DNA of 64,000 bases, from assembly GCF_002848265.1 (NCBI RefSeq), contig NZ_CP025422.1, forward strand, positions 2,014,727 through 2,078,726, in the 5' to 3' direction. The notes beneath the pieces were generated by a model. It was given only the letters and a program-made list of their open reading frames with translations, was not told the origin of the DNA and did no database searches. The DNA is from Zhihengliuella sp. ISTPL4. GTDB taxonomy: Bacteria > Actinomycetota > Actinomycetes > Actinomycetales > Microbacteriaceae. Position numbers and translations under genes: made by a program. The stretch's first letter is position 1, and each line of letters starts with the position of its first letter. Shown in pieces: positions 54,879-63,237 of this stretch.

Positions 54879-55268
54879 CTACAGATAGCGGCAGACCTGA
54901 TCCGAGCTGCACGTGTCGGGCTCGACGTGCTCGGCCTGGTCGCGGAGCCCGGCGAGGGTGTCGCGCAGGTCGTGGAGCTGCCTGAGCTGCTGGTCGATAT
55001 CGGTGAGGCGTGCGTCGAGGAGGTCGCGGACGTGGCTGCAGGGCGCTTGGCCGTGGTCGCGGATGTGGAGGATCTGCTGGATCTGGGCGAGGGTGAGTCC
55101 AGCGGCTTGGCCGCGGTGGATGAAGTCGATTCGGGCGATGGTCTCGGCGGTGTAGTTGCGGTAGCCGCTGGGCGTGCGCCCGGCCGGCGGCAGGAGCCCC
55201 TGGTCCTCGTAGAACCGCAACGTCTTCGCCGTGGTGCCGGCCGCGTCGGCGAGCTCTCCGATCCGCAT
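54879..55268 (-). CDS. merR: MerR-family mercury-responsive regulator
   Basis: A 129-residue regulator. MRIGELADAAGTTAKTLRFY is the MerR HTH, and DQGLLPPAGRTPSGYRNYTA is the wing. The metal-binding loop is at the C-terminus: APCSHVRDLL and PDTCSSDQVC give three Cys, suited to Hg(II) or another soft metal. It is divergent from merA across a promoter with a MerR-type dyad. The ATG at 55268 begins the HTH; upstream in-frame residues are shadow. Confidence 0.85.
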   Translation of the reverse strand: MRIGELADAAGTTAKTLRFYEDQGLLPPAGRTPSGYRNYTAETIARIDFIHRGQAAGLTLAQIQQILHIRDHGQAPCSHVRDLLDARLTDIDQQLRQLHDLRDTLAGLRDQAEHVEPDTCSSDQVCRYL

Positions 55269-55307
55269 TCCCCGCCCCCCCCTTTTCGCTGGTCGCAAAT
55301 TTCGTGC

Positions 55308-55339
55308 TTGACCTTCCCCTGTGGTGGAAGGTTCATGAT
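55308..55339 (+). promoter_or_regulatory. MerR-controlled merA promoter
   Basis: -35 TTGACC (55308-55313), a 19-base spacer and a -10-like TCATGA (55333-55338). The dyad ACCTTCC (55311-55317) / GGAAGGT (55326-55332) sits within the over-long spacer, the arrangement that MerR proteins untwist on metal binding. Confidence 0.8.
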
Positions 55340-55384
55340 GAGTGTATCAGCGGGATGTTCCAAGATGTCCAGGGAGGAATAAGG

Positions 55385-56809
55385 ATGCCATCGAGGTTTG
55401 ATCTGGCCGTGATTGGGTCGGGTGGCGCGGCATTCGCCGCGGCGATCCGCGCCACCACACTGGGAAAGTCGGTGGTGATGATCGAGCGCGGCACGTTGGG
55501 CGGCACGTGCGTGAACACGGGGTGCGTTCCGTCCAAGGCGCTGCTCGCGGCCGCCGAGGCCCGCCACGTGGCCGCGGATGCGGGCTCCCGGTTCCCGGGG
55601 ATCGCCGCCACCGCTGGCCCGGTAGACATGCACGGGCTGGTGGGTGGCAAGCAGGACCTGGTCGAGGCGATGCGGAGTGAGAAGTACATCGACGTGGCAG
55701 AAGCCTACGGCTGGCCGGTCCGCCAGGGCGAGGCGGCGTTCGCCGGCACGCCGGATGCGTCGGTCCTCGAGGTCACCGCCGCGGACGGCACCGTCGAAAC
55801 CATCGAGGCCGCCCAATACCTCATCGCCACAGGCTCCCGCCCGTGGGCTCCTGCCATCGAGGGGCTGGACGGCGTCGACTTTCTCACCTCGACGTCGGCG
55901 ATGGAGCTGTCCGAGGTGCCTGACTCGCTGCTGGTGCTCGGCGGGGGCTATGTGGCGCTGGAGATGGCACAGTTGTTCGCCCGGCTCGGCTCGAAGGTGA
56001 CTCTGCTGGTGAGGTCCCGGCTGGCGTCGAAGGAGGAGCCGGAAGTCTCCAAGGCGTTGCAGGAAATCTTCGCCGACGAGGGCATCCGAGTGGTCCGCCG
56101 CGCCATCCCCACCCGCGTCACCCGCGACCCGGGCACCGGCCAGATCGTCGCCGCGGCCGAGGTCTCGGGCGGCGTGCAGGAGTTCCGTGCCGACGAGATC
56201 CTCGTCGCGCTCGGCCGCGCCCCGGTCACCGACGGGCTCAACCTCGAGACCGTGCAAGTGAAGACCGGCGAGGCCGGAGAGGTCGTGGTCACCGACCAGT
56301 TGCAGTCCTCCAACCCTCGCGTCTGGGCGGCTGGGGATGTCACCGGGCACCCCGAGTTCGTCTACGTCGCAGCCCGGCACGGCACGTTGGTCGCCGAGAA
56401 CGCCTTCACTGACGCCAGCACGTCGGTCGACTACACGCGGATGCCGCGGGTCACATTCACGAGCCCTGCCGTCGGCGCGGTCGGGATGACCGAGAAGGAG
56501 GTCATCGCGGCCGGGATCCGCTGCGACTGCCGTGTCCTGCCACTGGAGTACGTGCCCCGCGCGCTGGTGAACCGGGACACCCGCGGGTTCATCAAGATGG
56601 TCGCCAACGCGGACACCGGCGAGATCCTCGGCCTGACCGCGGTCGCCAAGGACGCCGGCGAACTCGCCGCCGCAGGTGTCCACATCCTCGGCAAGACCAT
56701 CACCGAGGTCGCCGACGCGTGGGCCCCGTACCTGACCACGGCCGAAGGCATCCGGATCGTCGCCAAGGCCTTCACCACCGATGTGTCGATGCTGTCCTGC
56801 TGCGCCTGA
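55385..56809 (+). CDS. merA: Mercury(II) reductase
   Basis: Reduces Hg(II) to volatile Hg(0) with NADPH and FAD. The 474-residue protein has the FAD site DLAVIGSGGAAFAAAI, the redox disulfide GGTCVNTGCVPSK, the NADPH site LLVLGGGYVALEMAQLFARL, the FAD-contacting VWAAGDVTG and the vicinal Cys pair at the end (MLSCCA) that passes mercury to the active site. The N-terminal NmerA heavy-metal domain is absent. The ATG is preceded by GGAGGAATAAGG. It is the first gene of the mer operon. Confidence 0.95.
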   Translation: MPSRFDLAVIGSGGAAFAAAIRATTLGKSVVMIERGTLGGTCVNTGCVPSKALLAAAEARHVAADAGSRFPGIAATAGPVDMHGLVGGKQDLVEAMRSEKYIDVAEAYGWPVRQGEAAFAGTPDASVLEVTAADGTVETIEAAQYLIATGSRPWAPAIEGLDGVDFLTSTSAMELSEVPDSLLVLGGGYVALEMAQLFARLGSKVTLLVRSRLASKEEPEVSKALQEIFADEGIRVVRRAIPTRVTRDPGTGQIVAAAEVSGGVQEFRADEILVALGRAPVTDGLNLETVQVKTGEAGEVVVTDQLQSSNPRVWAAGDVTGHPEFVYVAARHGTLVAENAFTDASTSVDYTRMPRVTFTSPAVGAVGMTEKEVIAAGIRCDCRVLPLEYVPRALVNRDTRGFIKMVANADTGEILGLTAVAKDAGELAAAGVHILGKTITEVADAWAPYLTTAEGIRIVAKAFTTDVSMLSCCA

Positions 56810-56857
56810 CCGCGCGCCAGACAGCGGATCCACCCCATCAGAAACTGGAGCCTCGCC

Positions 56858-57520
56858 ATGACGCCCCTCACTACCGACCTGACCGATCGGCTCGCCCGGT
56901 CCGAGGAGACAGCCCTGCTGGTTCCGCTCCTGCGGCTGCTTGTCGCCGGTGACCCGGTCACCATCGAGCAGCTCGCGACCGCCACCGCTCTCACCGCCGA
57001 CGAGGTCCGCACCCGCCTCGCCGCGTCACCGGACACCGAGTACGACGACCAGGGGCGGATTATCGGTCAGGGCCTGACCCTGCGCCCCACCACCCACCGG
57101 TTCACCGTCGCCGGTAAGGAGCTCTACACCTGGTGCGCCTTCGATACCCTGATCTTCCCCACGCTCCTCGATCGGCCCGCCCGGGTCGAATCGATCTCCC
57201 CGGCCAGCGGCGACACGATCCGCGTCACCGTCGACTCGACCGCCGGTGTCACTAGCGTGGAACCGGCGACCGCGGTGGTGTCCTTGGTCAGCCCCGAGGC
57301 CATGCACTCGATTCGCTCCTCGTTCTGCAACCAGGTCCACTACTTCGCTTCCCGCGAGGACGCCGCCGGATGGCTCACGGAACACCCGATGGCCCAAATC
57401 CTCACGGTCGCCGATGCCTTCGAGGTTGGCAGCACCCTGATCACCGAGATGCTCGAGCGCCCCCGGACCGGTGCCGACGAACTGTCTGGAAGCTGCTGCG
57501 GTCCCGAGACCTGCTGCTGA
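56858..57520 (+). CDS. merB: Alkylmercury lyase
   Basis: Splits carbon-mercury bonds, releasing Hg(II) to MerA. In the 220-residue enzyme the active-site residues are visible: Cys in LYTWCAFDTLIFP with the nearby Asp, and Cys in SFCNQVHYFAS. The N-terminal winged-helix part includes LVAGDPVTIEQLATATAL. The tail SCCGPETCC is extra and Cys-rich, perhaps for mercury transfer. It lies 48 bases after merA. Confidence 0.93.
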   Translation: MTPLTTDLTDRLARSEETALLVPLLRLLVAGDPVTIEQLATATALTADEVRTRLAASPDTEYDDQGRIIGQGLTLRPTTHRFTVAGKELYTWCAFDTLIFPTLLDRPARVESISPASGDTIRVTVDSTAGVTSVEPATAVVSLVSPEAMHSIRSSFCNQVHYFASREDAAGWLTEHPMAQILTVADAFEVGSTLITEMLERPRTGADELSGSCCGPETCC

Positions 57521-57548
57521 GACGGCACCACGAGAGGACAGAACACCA

Positions 57549-57869
57549 ATGCCTCCCAACCAGGACGACCAGCGAGGCGGCCGTGGCCTGCTCCTTGGGG
57601 CCGTCGCCGCACTGCTCGTGGTCGGCTGCTGCGCCCTCCTTCCACTTCTCGTCGTCGGAGGCACGATCACAGGGATCGGCACCCTCCTCCGCAACCCGTG
57701 GGTGATCACGGGCGGTGCCGCACTCCTGATCCTCGCGGTGGTTGCAAGCATCGTGATGACAGCGCGTGCCAGGCGACACCGCCGCGAAAACGACCCCGAC
57801 TGCTGCCCGCCCCTTCGCCCGACCATAACGAAGACAGACCCGAGGCGAAGGGAAACCGGAACCAAATGA
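57549..57869 (+). CDS. MerF/MerT-like small membrane protein
   Basis: A 106-residue protein with two spans: LLLGAVAALLVVGCCALLPL and WVITGGAALLILAVVASIVM. A Cys pair lies inside the first span (GCCALLP), as in MerF and MerT mercury importers (CC followed by Pro). A second CC is in the basic tail (DPDCCPP). It is the third gene of the mer operon. The transporter role is inferred from topology, the Cys pair and context; sequence similarity to known MerF is low by eye. Confidence 0.6.
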   Translation: MPPNQDDQRGGRGLLLGAVAALLVVGCCALLPLLVVGGTITGIGTLLRNPWVITGGAALLILAVVASIVMTARARRHRRENDPDCCPPLRPTITKTDPRRRETGTK

Positions 57870-58023
57870 TCATGGCCATTAGACCCCGGCATACGGCCCG
57901 CCCGATAGGCCCCTAGCCAGCAGGCAAGTCGCCGATCAACGCGCGCGAACTCTGATGTGAAATCTAAAGGTCATCCGCATGGTCCCGGATCAAGCCGTCA
58001 CGCGGCGGCGACGTCCTGCGCGG

Positions 58024-59937
58024 TCACGTGCTTGCCTTCCGCGTCGACGCGGCGCGCAGGCCATTGAGGATCACGACGACCTCGGCGATCTCGTGCACGA
58101 GCACCACGGCGGCGAGGCCGAGGACGCCGAAGAGGGCGAGCGGGAGCAGGGCGCTGATGATCAGCAGCGACAGGATGATGTTCTGGTTGATGATGTGCCG
58201 TCCGCGGCGGGCGTGGTCGAACGCGCGCGGCAGCAGCCGCAGGTCGTGGCCGGTGAAGGCCACGTCGGCGGACTCGATCGCGGCATCGGAGCCGGTCGCG
58301 CCCATCGCGATGCCGATATCGGCAGCGGCCAGGGCGGGGGCGTCGTTGATGCCGTCGCCGATCATCGCGACCGAGCCCTTCGCACCGAGCTCTGCGATCG
58401 CGGCGGCCTTGTCTTCGGGGCGCAGCTCGGCGCGGACGTCATCGATCCCTGCATGCGCAGCGAGGGCGCGGGCGGTGCGGGCGTTGTCGCCGGTGAGCAT
58501 GGTCACCCCGATGCCCTGGGTCGCGAGGGTGCGGACCACTTCAGGGACCTCGGGGCGCAGCTCGTCGCGGACGCCGATCGCGGCGACCGGGACGCCGCCG
58601 CGGTGGACGATCACGACTGTCATGCCCTGCTCTTCCAGCCCCGCGACCCGGTCGCCGAGGGTCCCGGCGTCGAGCCAGCGCGGGCTGCCGACGGTGATCC
58701 GCGCGCCGTCGAGCTCGCCTTCGATGCCGTGACCTGCCTGCTCGGTCACGCCCTCGGCTGCAGGGGCCTCAGGCGCTGCAGCGGTGATCGCGGCCGCGAG
58801 GGGGTGGGTGCTGTGCTGCTCCAACGACGCCGCCCACGCCAGCGCCTGCGCCTCGGTCACGCCGTCGGCGGTGAGCACCGCGGTGACGGCGGGCTCGTTG
58901 CGGGTCAGGGTGCCGGTCTTGTCGACCGCGACGTGGCGGATCACGCCGAACCGCTCGAACACGGCCCCGGACTTGATGATCACGCCGAACTTGCTCGCCG
59001 ACCCGATGGCGGCCACCACGGTCAGCGGGACCGAGATCGCCAGCGCGCAGGGCGATGCCGCGACCAGCACGACGAGTGCGCGGGTGATCCACAGCTCCGG
59101 GTCGCCGAGCAGCGACCCGATGATCGCGACGAGAGCGGCGAGGATCAGCACGCCGGGCACGAGCGGGCGGGCAATGCGGTCGGCGAGACGGGCGCGGTCT
59201 CCCTTCTCCGCCTGCGCCTTCTCCACCAGGTCGACGATCGTGGTCAGCGAGTTGTCCGTGCCGGCCGCGGTCGTCTCGACCTCCAGCGCCCCCGCGGTGT
59301 TGATCGCACCCGCCGACACGGCATCGCCGGGCTCGACCTCGACCGGGATCGACTCCCCCGTGATCGCGGACGTATCCAGGCTGGAACGTCCCGTGCGGAC
59401 GACGCCGTCGGTCGCGATCCGCTCGCCCGGCCGCACCAGCATCAACTGACCGACAGCCAGGTCCTTCGCGGCGACCTCCACCGAGACGCCGTCGCGGCGG
59501 ACGGTCGCGGTCTCCGGGACGAGCTTGAGCAGTGCCCGCAGCCCGCCGCGAGCACGGTCCATCGCCTTGTCCTCCAGCGCCTCGGCGATCGAGTACAGGA
59601 ACGCCAGGGCGGCGGCCTCCTCGACGTAGCCGAGGATCACCGCGCCGACGGCGCTGATGGTCATCAGCAGGCCGATGCCGAGCTTGCCCTTGAACAGCTT
59701 CCGGATCGCGCCCGGGGTGAACGTCGACGCGCCCAGCAGCAGACCGATCCAGAACGCCACCAGTGCCGGGATCTCCATCCCGGACCACTCCAGCGCCAGG
59801 CCGGTGAGGAAGGCGACGCCGGAGAAGACCGGGACCATGATCCCGCGGTCCCGCCACCAGGGGCGCTCAGCCTCCTCGGCTTCATCGCCTATGACAGTCT
59901 CGGGCTCGTCGTGCTCGCAGCCGCACGCCGCGCTCAC
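58024..59937 (-). CDS. cadA: Cadmium/zinc/lead P1B-type ATPase
   Basis: A 637-residue metal-exporting ATPase. The GTG at 59937 overlaps the cmtR stop (GTGA) and starts MSAACGCEHDE, a short Cys/His segment in place of the usual metal-binding domain. The metal site is SPC (LVAASPCALAISVPLTV), the phosphorylation site is VDKTGTLTRNE, the actuator has AITGESIPVEV, and GDGINDAPALAAADIGIAMG precedes the last spans. VHEIAEVVVILNGLRA at the C-terminus is typical of the Zn/Cd/Pb (ZntA/CadA) subgroup. Co-transcribed with cmtR. Confidence 0.92.
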   Translation of the reverse strand: MSAACGCEHDEPETVIGDEAEEAERPWWRDRGIMVPVFSGVAFLTGLALEWSGMEIPALVAFWIGLLLGASTFTPGAIRKLFKGKLGIGLLMTISAVGAVILGYVEEAAALAFLYSIAEALEDKAMDRARGGLRALLKLVPETATVRRDGVSVEVAAKDLAVGQLMLVRPGERIATDGVVRTGRSSLDTSAITGESIPVEVEPGDAVSAGAINTAGALEVETTAAGTDNSLTTIVDLVEKAQAEKGDRARLADRIARPLVPGVLILAALVAIIGSLLGDPELWITRALVVLVAASPCALAISVPLTVVAAIGSASKFGVIIKSGAVFERFGVIRHVAVDKTGTLTRNEPAVTAVLTADGVTEAQALAWAASLEQHSTHPLAAAITAAAPEAPAAEGVTEQAGHGIEGELDGARITVGSPRWLDAGTLGDRVAGLEEQGMTVVIVHRGGVPVAAIGVRDELRPEVPEVVRTLATQGIGVTMLTGDNARTARALAAHAGIDDVRAELRPEDKAAAIAELGAKGSVAMIGDGINDAPALAAADIGIAMGATGSDAAIESADVAFTGHDLRLLPRAFDHARRGRHIINQNIILSLLIISALLPLALFGVLGLAAVVLVHEIAEVVVILNGLRAASTRKAST

Positions 59938-60293
59938 TCGCCTGCTCCCGTCCCGCAGCAGCCCGGCACGGTGCACGAAGAGTCCACGCAGGGAGCGTGC
60001 TCGTCGACAGCAAGCGTCACGTCCACCAGTGCGGTGAGCGCCGCCGCGAGGTGCGGGTCGGCGATCTCGTAGCGCGTCTGCCGCCCCTCAGGCTCGGCGA
60101 CCACGATGCCGCAGTCGCGCAGACAGGTCAGGTGGTTCGAGACGTTCGAGCGGGTCAGCTCCAACTCGCGCGACAGCACGGCCGGATAGCTCGGGCCGCC
60201 GAGCAAGGTCATCAGGATCCGGGAACGCGTCGGGTCCGCCATGGCCCGGCCGAGCCGGTTCATGACGTCGAGGCGAGAAGCAATAGTCAGCAT
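59934..60293 (-). CDS. cmtR: CmtR-like cadmium/lead sensor (ArsR family)
   Basis: A 119-residue repressor closely following mycobacterial CmtR: GRAMADPTRSRILMTLLGG and LELTRSNVSNHLTCLRDCGI carry the two helix-4 Cys, and VDEHAPCVDSSC carries the third Cys of the Cd/Pb site. Extra Cys follow (VPGCCGTG). The start codon lies directly after a palindrome that covers the -10 box, so autorepression and a leaderless mRNA are likely. Confidence 0.9.
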   Translation of the reverse strand: MLTIASRLDVMNRLGRAMADPTRSRILMTLLGGPSYPAVLSRELELTRSNVSNHLTCLRDCGIVVAEPEGRQTRYEIADPHLAAALTALVDVTLAVDEHAPCVDSSCTVPGCCGTGAGE

Positions 60294-60311
60294 GCACTGA
60301 TTATACAGTGC
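60294..60311 (-). promoter_or_regulatory. cmtR operator over the -10 box
   Basis: On the minus strand GCACTG-TATAAT-CAGTGC, an exact 6-bp dyad around a consensus -10, ends one base before the cmtR ATG. The distance puts the transcript start at or next to the ATG. Confidence 0.8.
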
Positions 60312-60388
60312 TTGCTGAACTTACGAGGCAAGGAGGCTGTCGACGGAGAGACGAGGTCCCGGGGACAGTGCACGGCAATCGGAGTCGC

Positions 60389-60799
60389 TCAGACGAGTTC
60401 GCTGACCAACTGTTCGATGCGGGTGCGGATCTCGTCGCGGATCGGACGGACGGCGTCGATGCCCTGCCCGGCCGGGTCGTCGAGCTTCCAGTCCTCGTAG
60501 CGCTTGCCGGGGAAGAACGGGCACGCATCGCCGCAGCCCATGGTGATGACGACGTCGGAGGCCTGCACCGCTTCGGTGGTGAGGACCTTGGGCTGCTCGG
60601 CGGTGATGTCGATCCCGAGCTCGCCCATGGCCTCGACGGCGACGGGGTTGATCTGGTCGGCTGGCATGGACCCGGCGGAACGCACTTCGATGCGATCGCC
60701 TGCGCGGTCGCGCAGGAATCCGGCGGCCATCTGCGAGCGGCCGGCGTTGTGTACGCAGACGAAGAGGACGGAGGGCTTGGGTGCGGTGGTGTCGATCAT
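60389..60799 (-). CDS. arsC: Arsenate reductase (thioredoxin-coupled, low-MW phosphatase fold)
   Basis: Reduces arsenate to arsenite. The 136-residue protein has the P-loop VCVHNAGRSQMAAGFLRD (CX5RS), the redox Cys pair in MGCGDACPFFPGKRYEDW, and the Asp/Pro loop LDDPAGQG. The three-Cys pattern is that of the thioredoxin-coupled type, and the operon provides its own thioredoxin. It is the last gene of the ars operon, 22 bases after the fusion gene. Confidence 0.93.
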   Translation of the reverse strand: MIDTTAPKPSVLFVCVHNAGRSQMAAGFLRDRAGDRIEVRSAGSMPADQINPVAVEAMGELGIDITAEQPKVLTTEAVQASDVVITMGCGDACPFFPGKRYEDWKLDDPAGQGIDAVRPIRDEIRTRIEQLVSELV

Positions 60800-60821
60800 G
60801 GTGGCTCCTGTGAGGGATGGG

Positions 60822-61820
60822 TCAGTGGGTGAGTTCGTTGACGAGGGCACGGACGCGGCCTTCGATGTCGTCACGGATGGCTTCGACGCCTTCGCGCGAG
60901 GCGAGGGCGGGGTCCCCGACCGCCCAGTCGTCGTAGCGAACCCCGGGGATGATGGGGCAGACGTCGCCGCAGCCCATGGTGATGACGACGTCGGCGGCGC
61001 GGACGGCGTCATCGGTGAGGGGCTTCGGGAAGCGCGCGGCCGCGGCATCGCCTTCGATCTCGGCGAGGATCGAGCGCACGTGGGGGTGGATGATCTCGGC
61101 GGGGCTGGATCCGGCGGAGCGGGCGATGACTTTGCCGCCGGCGATCTGGTTGACCAGGGCCGCGGCGAGCTGGGAGCGGCCGGCGTTGGCGACGCAGACG
61201 AAGAGCACTTGCGGGACGGAGTGGTTGCGGTCTCTGGTGATGTCTGCGAGTCGTTGCCTGGCGAAGCGTTCGGTGAGAGGGACGAGCGCGCCGGTGACTT
61301 TCGCGGTACGGGCCAGCGACGTGTAGGACTCACGCACGATGCTCAGCACAGTCTCCGGGGCGAGCTCGGGGATCTCGGCGGCGAGTTCGTCGGCGAGGTG
61401 GGTGATCCGGATGTCGAAGTCTGGGCGGATGTCGCGATCTTCGCTGTTCCCGTCCTCGCTGGGCGCCGTCATGGTCGCCGGGGCGAAGGAGTCCAGCAGG
61501 GCGGTGACGGCGCTGCGGCGGCTCGGGTTGATGCGATACCAGACCCATGTCCCGCGGCGTTCCGAGGTGAGCACGTCGACGTCCTTGAGCACCTTCAGGT
61601 GGTGCGACACGGTCGGCTGTGACACGTCTGCGAGCTCGGCGAGGTCGCAGACGCAGGACTCGCCGCGCGGGTCCGAGGCGATCGCAGAGAGCATCCGCAG
61701 TCGCAGCGGGTCGGCGAGTGCCTTCAGGGTCGCGGCCACCGTGCCGGCGGCCTCCTGGCCGATGGCGTGCGTGGCGACCGGGCTGCAGGCGTCGGCCGTG
61801 CCGGCGAGGGTGAGGTTCAT
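60822..61820 (-). CDS. ArsR repressor-arsenate reductase fusion
   Basis: A 332-residue two-function protein. Residues about 15-115 form an ArsR winged helix with the arsenic-binding Cys pair SCVCDLAELADVSQPTVSHH. Residues about 135-190 are a helical bundle domain (DFDIRITHLADELAAEIPEL) known from three-helix-bundle/low-MW phosphatase proteins. Residues about 200-330 are a complete ArsC with FVCVANAGRSQLAAALVNQI and MGCGDVCPIIPGVRYDDW. The start overlaps the acr3 stop (ATGA). Such fusions occur in actinomycetes. It can both sense arsenite and reduce arsenate. Confidence 0.9.
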   Translation of the reverse strand: MNLTLAGTADACSPVATHAIGQEAAGTVAATLKALADPLRLRMLSAIASDPRGESCVCDLAELADVSQPTVSHHLKVLKDVDVLTSERRGTWVWYRINPSRRSAVTALLDSFAPATMTAPSEDGNSEDRDIRPDFDIRITHLADELAAEIPELAPETVLSIVRESYTSLARTAKVTGALVPLTERFARQRLADITRDRNHSVPQVLFVCVANAGRSQLAAALVNQIAGGKVIARSAGSSPAEIIHPHVRSILAEIEGDAAAARFPKPLTDDAVRAADVVITMGCGDVCPIIPGVRYDDWAVGDPALASREGVEAIRDDIEGRVRALVNELTH

Positions 61821-62914
61821 GAGGTGATCCTTTCGCCGGTGTACGGATCGGTGTGGAACCAGGCTCGGGCCGCCCAGAGTGAGACGTAGACGAGCCCGAC
61901 CAGGACGGGCACTTCGATGAGCGGGCCGACCACGCCGGCGAGGGCCTGGCCGGAGGCGGCGCCGAAGGTGCCGATGGCGACGGCGATCGCGAGTTCGAAG
62001 TTGTTGCCCGCTGCAGTGAAGGCCAGCGAGGTGGAGCGGGCATAGTTCAGCCCGAGTGCCTTGCCGGTGAGGATGCCGGTGAACCACATGATCGCGAAGT
62101 ACGCCAGCAGCGGGATGGCGATGCGCGCGACATCCAGGGGATGGGACGTCACCTGCTTTCCTTGCAGAGCGAACAGCAGCACGATGGTGAACAGCAGCCC
62201 GTACAGCGCCCACGGTCCGATCACGGGCAGGAACTTCTCCTCGTACCAGTCGCGGCCGCGGCGCCGCTCGCCGATCCACCGGGACGCGAAGCCGGCGACC
62301 AGCGGCACGCCGAGGAAGACGAGCACGTTCAGCGCGATCTGCCAGACCGAGATCTCCAGCCCCTGGGTGTCCAGCCCGAGCCACCCGGGCAGCACGGTCA
62401 GGTAGAACCAGCCCAGCAGCGAGAACGCGACCACCTGGAACACCGAGTTGATCGCGACCAGTACGGCGGTCGCCTCACGGTCGCCGCAGGCGAGGTCGTT
62501 CCAGATCACGACCATCGCGATGCAGCGGGCGAGCCCGACGATGATCAGTCCGGTGCGGTACTCGGGCAGGTCGGGCAGGAAGATCCAGGCCAATGCGAAC
62601 ATCACGGCCGGGCCGACCAGCCAGTTCAGCACCAGCGAGGAGATCAGGAGCTTCTTGTCTCCCGTGACGGCGGCGATCCGGTCGTAGCGGACCTTCGCCA
62701 GCACCGGGTACATCATCACCAGCAGTCCGAGCCCGATCGGCACCGAGATGCCGCCGACCTCCATCCGGCCGAGCAGATCCGACAGCGCCGGCACGAACCG
62801 CCCCAGAAGCAGACCCGCGACCATGGCGAGCCCGATCCACAGCGGCAGCCACCTGTCCAGTGTGGAGAGCCGCCGGGTTGCGGCCCGGGCAGGGGTGGTG
62901 GTTGCGGTGGTCAT
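61817..62914 (-). CDS. acr3: Arsenite efflux transporter of the ACR3 family
   Basis: Exports As(III). The 365-residue protein has about ten spans. The family's catalytic Cys is in IVGLARCIAMVVIWNDLACG, and AFTAAGNNFELAIAVAIGTF is the ACR3 signature near the C-terminus. WLPLWIGLAMVAGLLLGRF opens the protein. It overlaps trxA upstream and the fusion gene downstream by 4 bases each. Confidence 0.95.
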   Translation of the reverse strand: MTTATTTPARAATRRLSTLDRWLPLWIGLAMVAGLLLGRFVPALSDLLGRMEVGGISVPIGLGLLVMMYPVLAKVRYDRIAAVTGDKKLLISSLVLNWLVGPAVMFALAWIFLPDLPEYRTGLIIVGLARCIAMVVIWNDLACGDREATAVLVAINSVFQVVAFSLLGWFYLTVLPGWLGLDTQGLEISVWQIALNVLVFLGVPLVAGFASRWIGERRRGRDWYEEKFLPVIGPWALYGLLFTIVLLFALQGKQVTSHPLDVARIAIPLLAYFAIMWFTGILTGKALGLNYARSTSLAFTAAGNNFELAIAVAIGTFGAASGQALAGVVGPLIEVPVLVGLVYVSLWAARAWFHTDPYTGERITS

Positions 62915-63237
62915 GCGAGCAGTCCTTCGATCTTCTCGGCGATGACAGGCTTCGGGTGCGCGCCGATGAGGATGTCCGTGCGTGTGCCGTCGCGGTAGAA
63001 GCCGAGAGTGGGGATGGAGGTGACGCCGGCGGCGATCACTGTCTCGGGGTTCTGGTCGGCGTCGACCTTGACGATCTTCACGCGCCCCTCGTACTCGGCA
63101 GCGAGCTGCTCGAGCAGCGGGGCGACCTGCCGGCACGGCCCGCACCAGGTGGCCCAGATATCCACCACGACGGGGAGGTCGGAGCCGAGGACCTCGTCCT
63201 GGAACGTCGCGTCGGTGACGGCGGTGAGCGTGCTCAT
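62911..63237 (-). CDS. trxA: Thioredoxin
   Basis: A 108-residue thioredoxin with the active site WATWCGPCRQVAPLLEQLA, cis-Pro in VTSIPTLGFYRDG and a typical C-terminal helix. It likely regenerates the arsenate reductases of the same operon. It overlaps trxB and acr3 by 4 bases each (ATGA), showing tight coupling. Confidence 0.94.
   Translation of the reverse strand: MSTLTAVTDATFQDEVLGSDLPVVVDIWATWCGPCRQVAPLLEQLAAEYEGRVKIVKVDADQNPETVIAAGVTSIPTLGFYRDGTRTDILIGAHPKPVIAEKIEGLLA

Noticed and set aside
54854..56833. A 659-residue minus-strand frame opposite merA
   Set aside because: It covers merA and the merR promoter in antisense and has no recognisable motif.
57979..60072. A 697-residue plus-strand frame opposite the CadA-type ATPase
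   Set aside because: Antisense shadow of a gene with every P-type ATPase motif; composition is Arg/Gly/Asp-rich.
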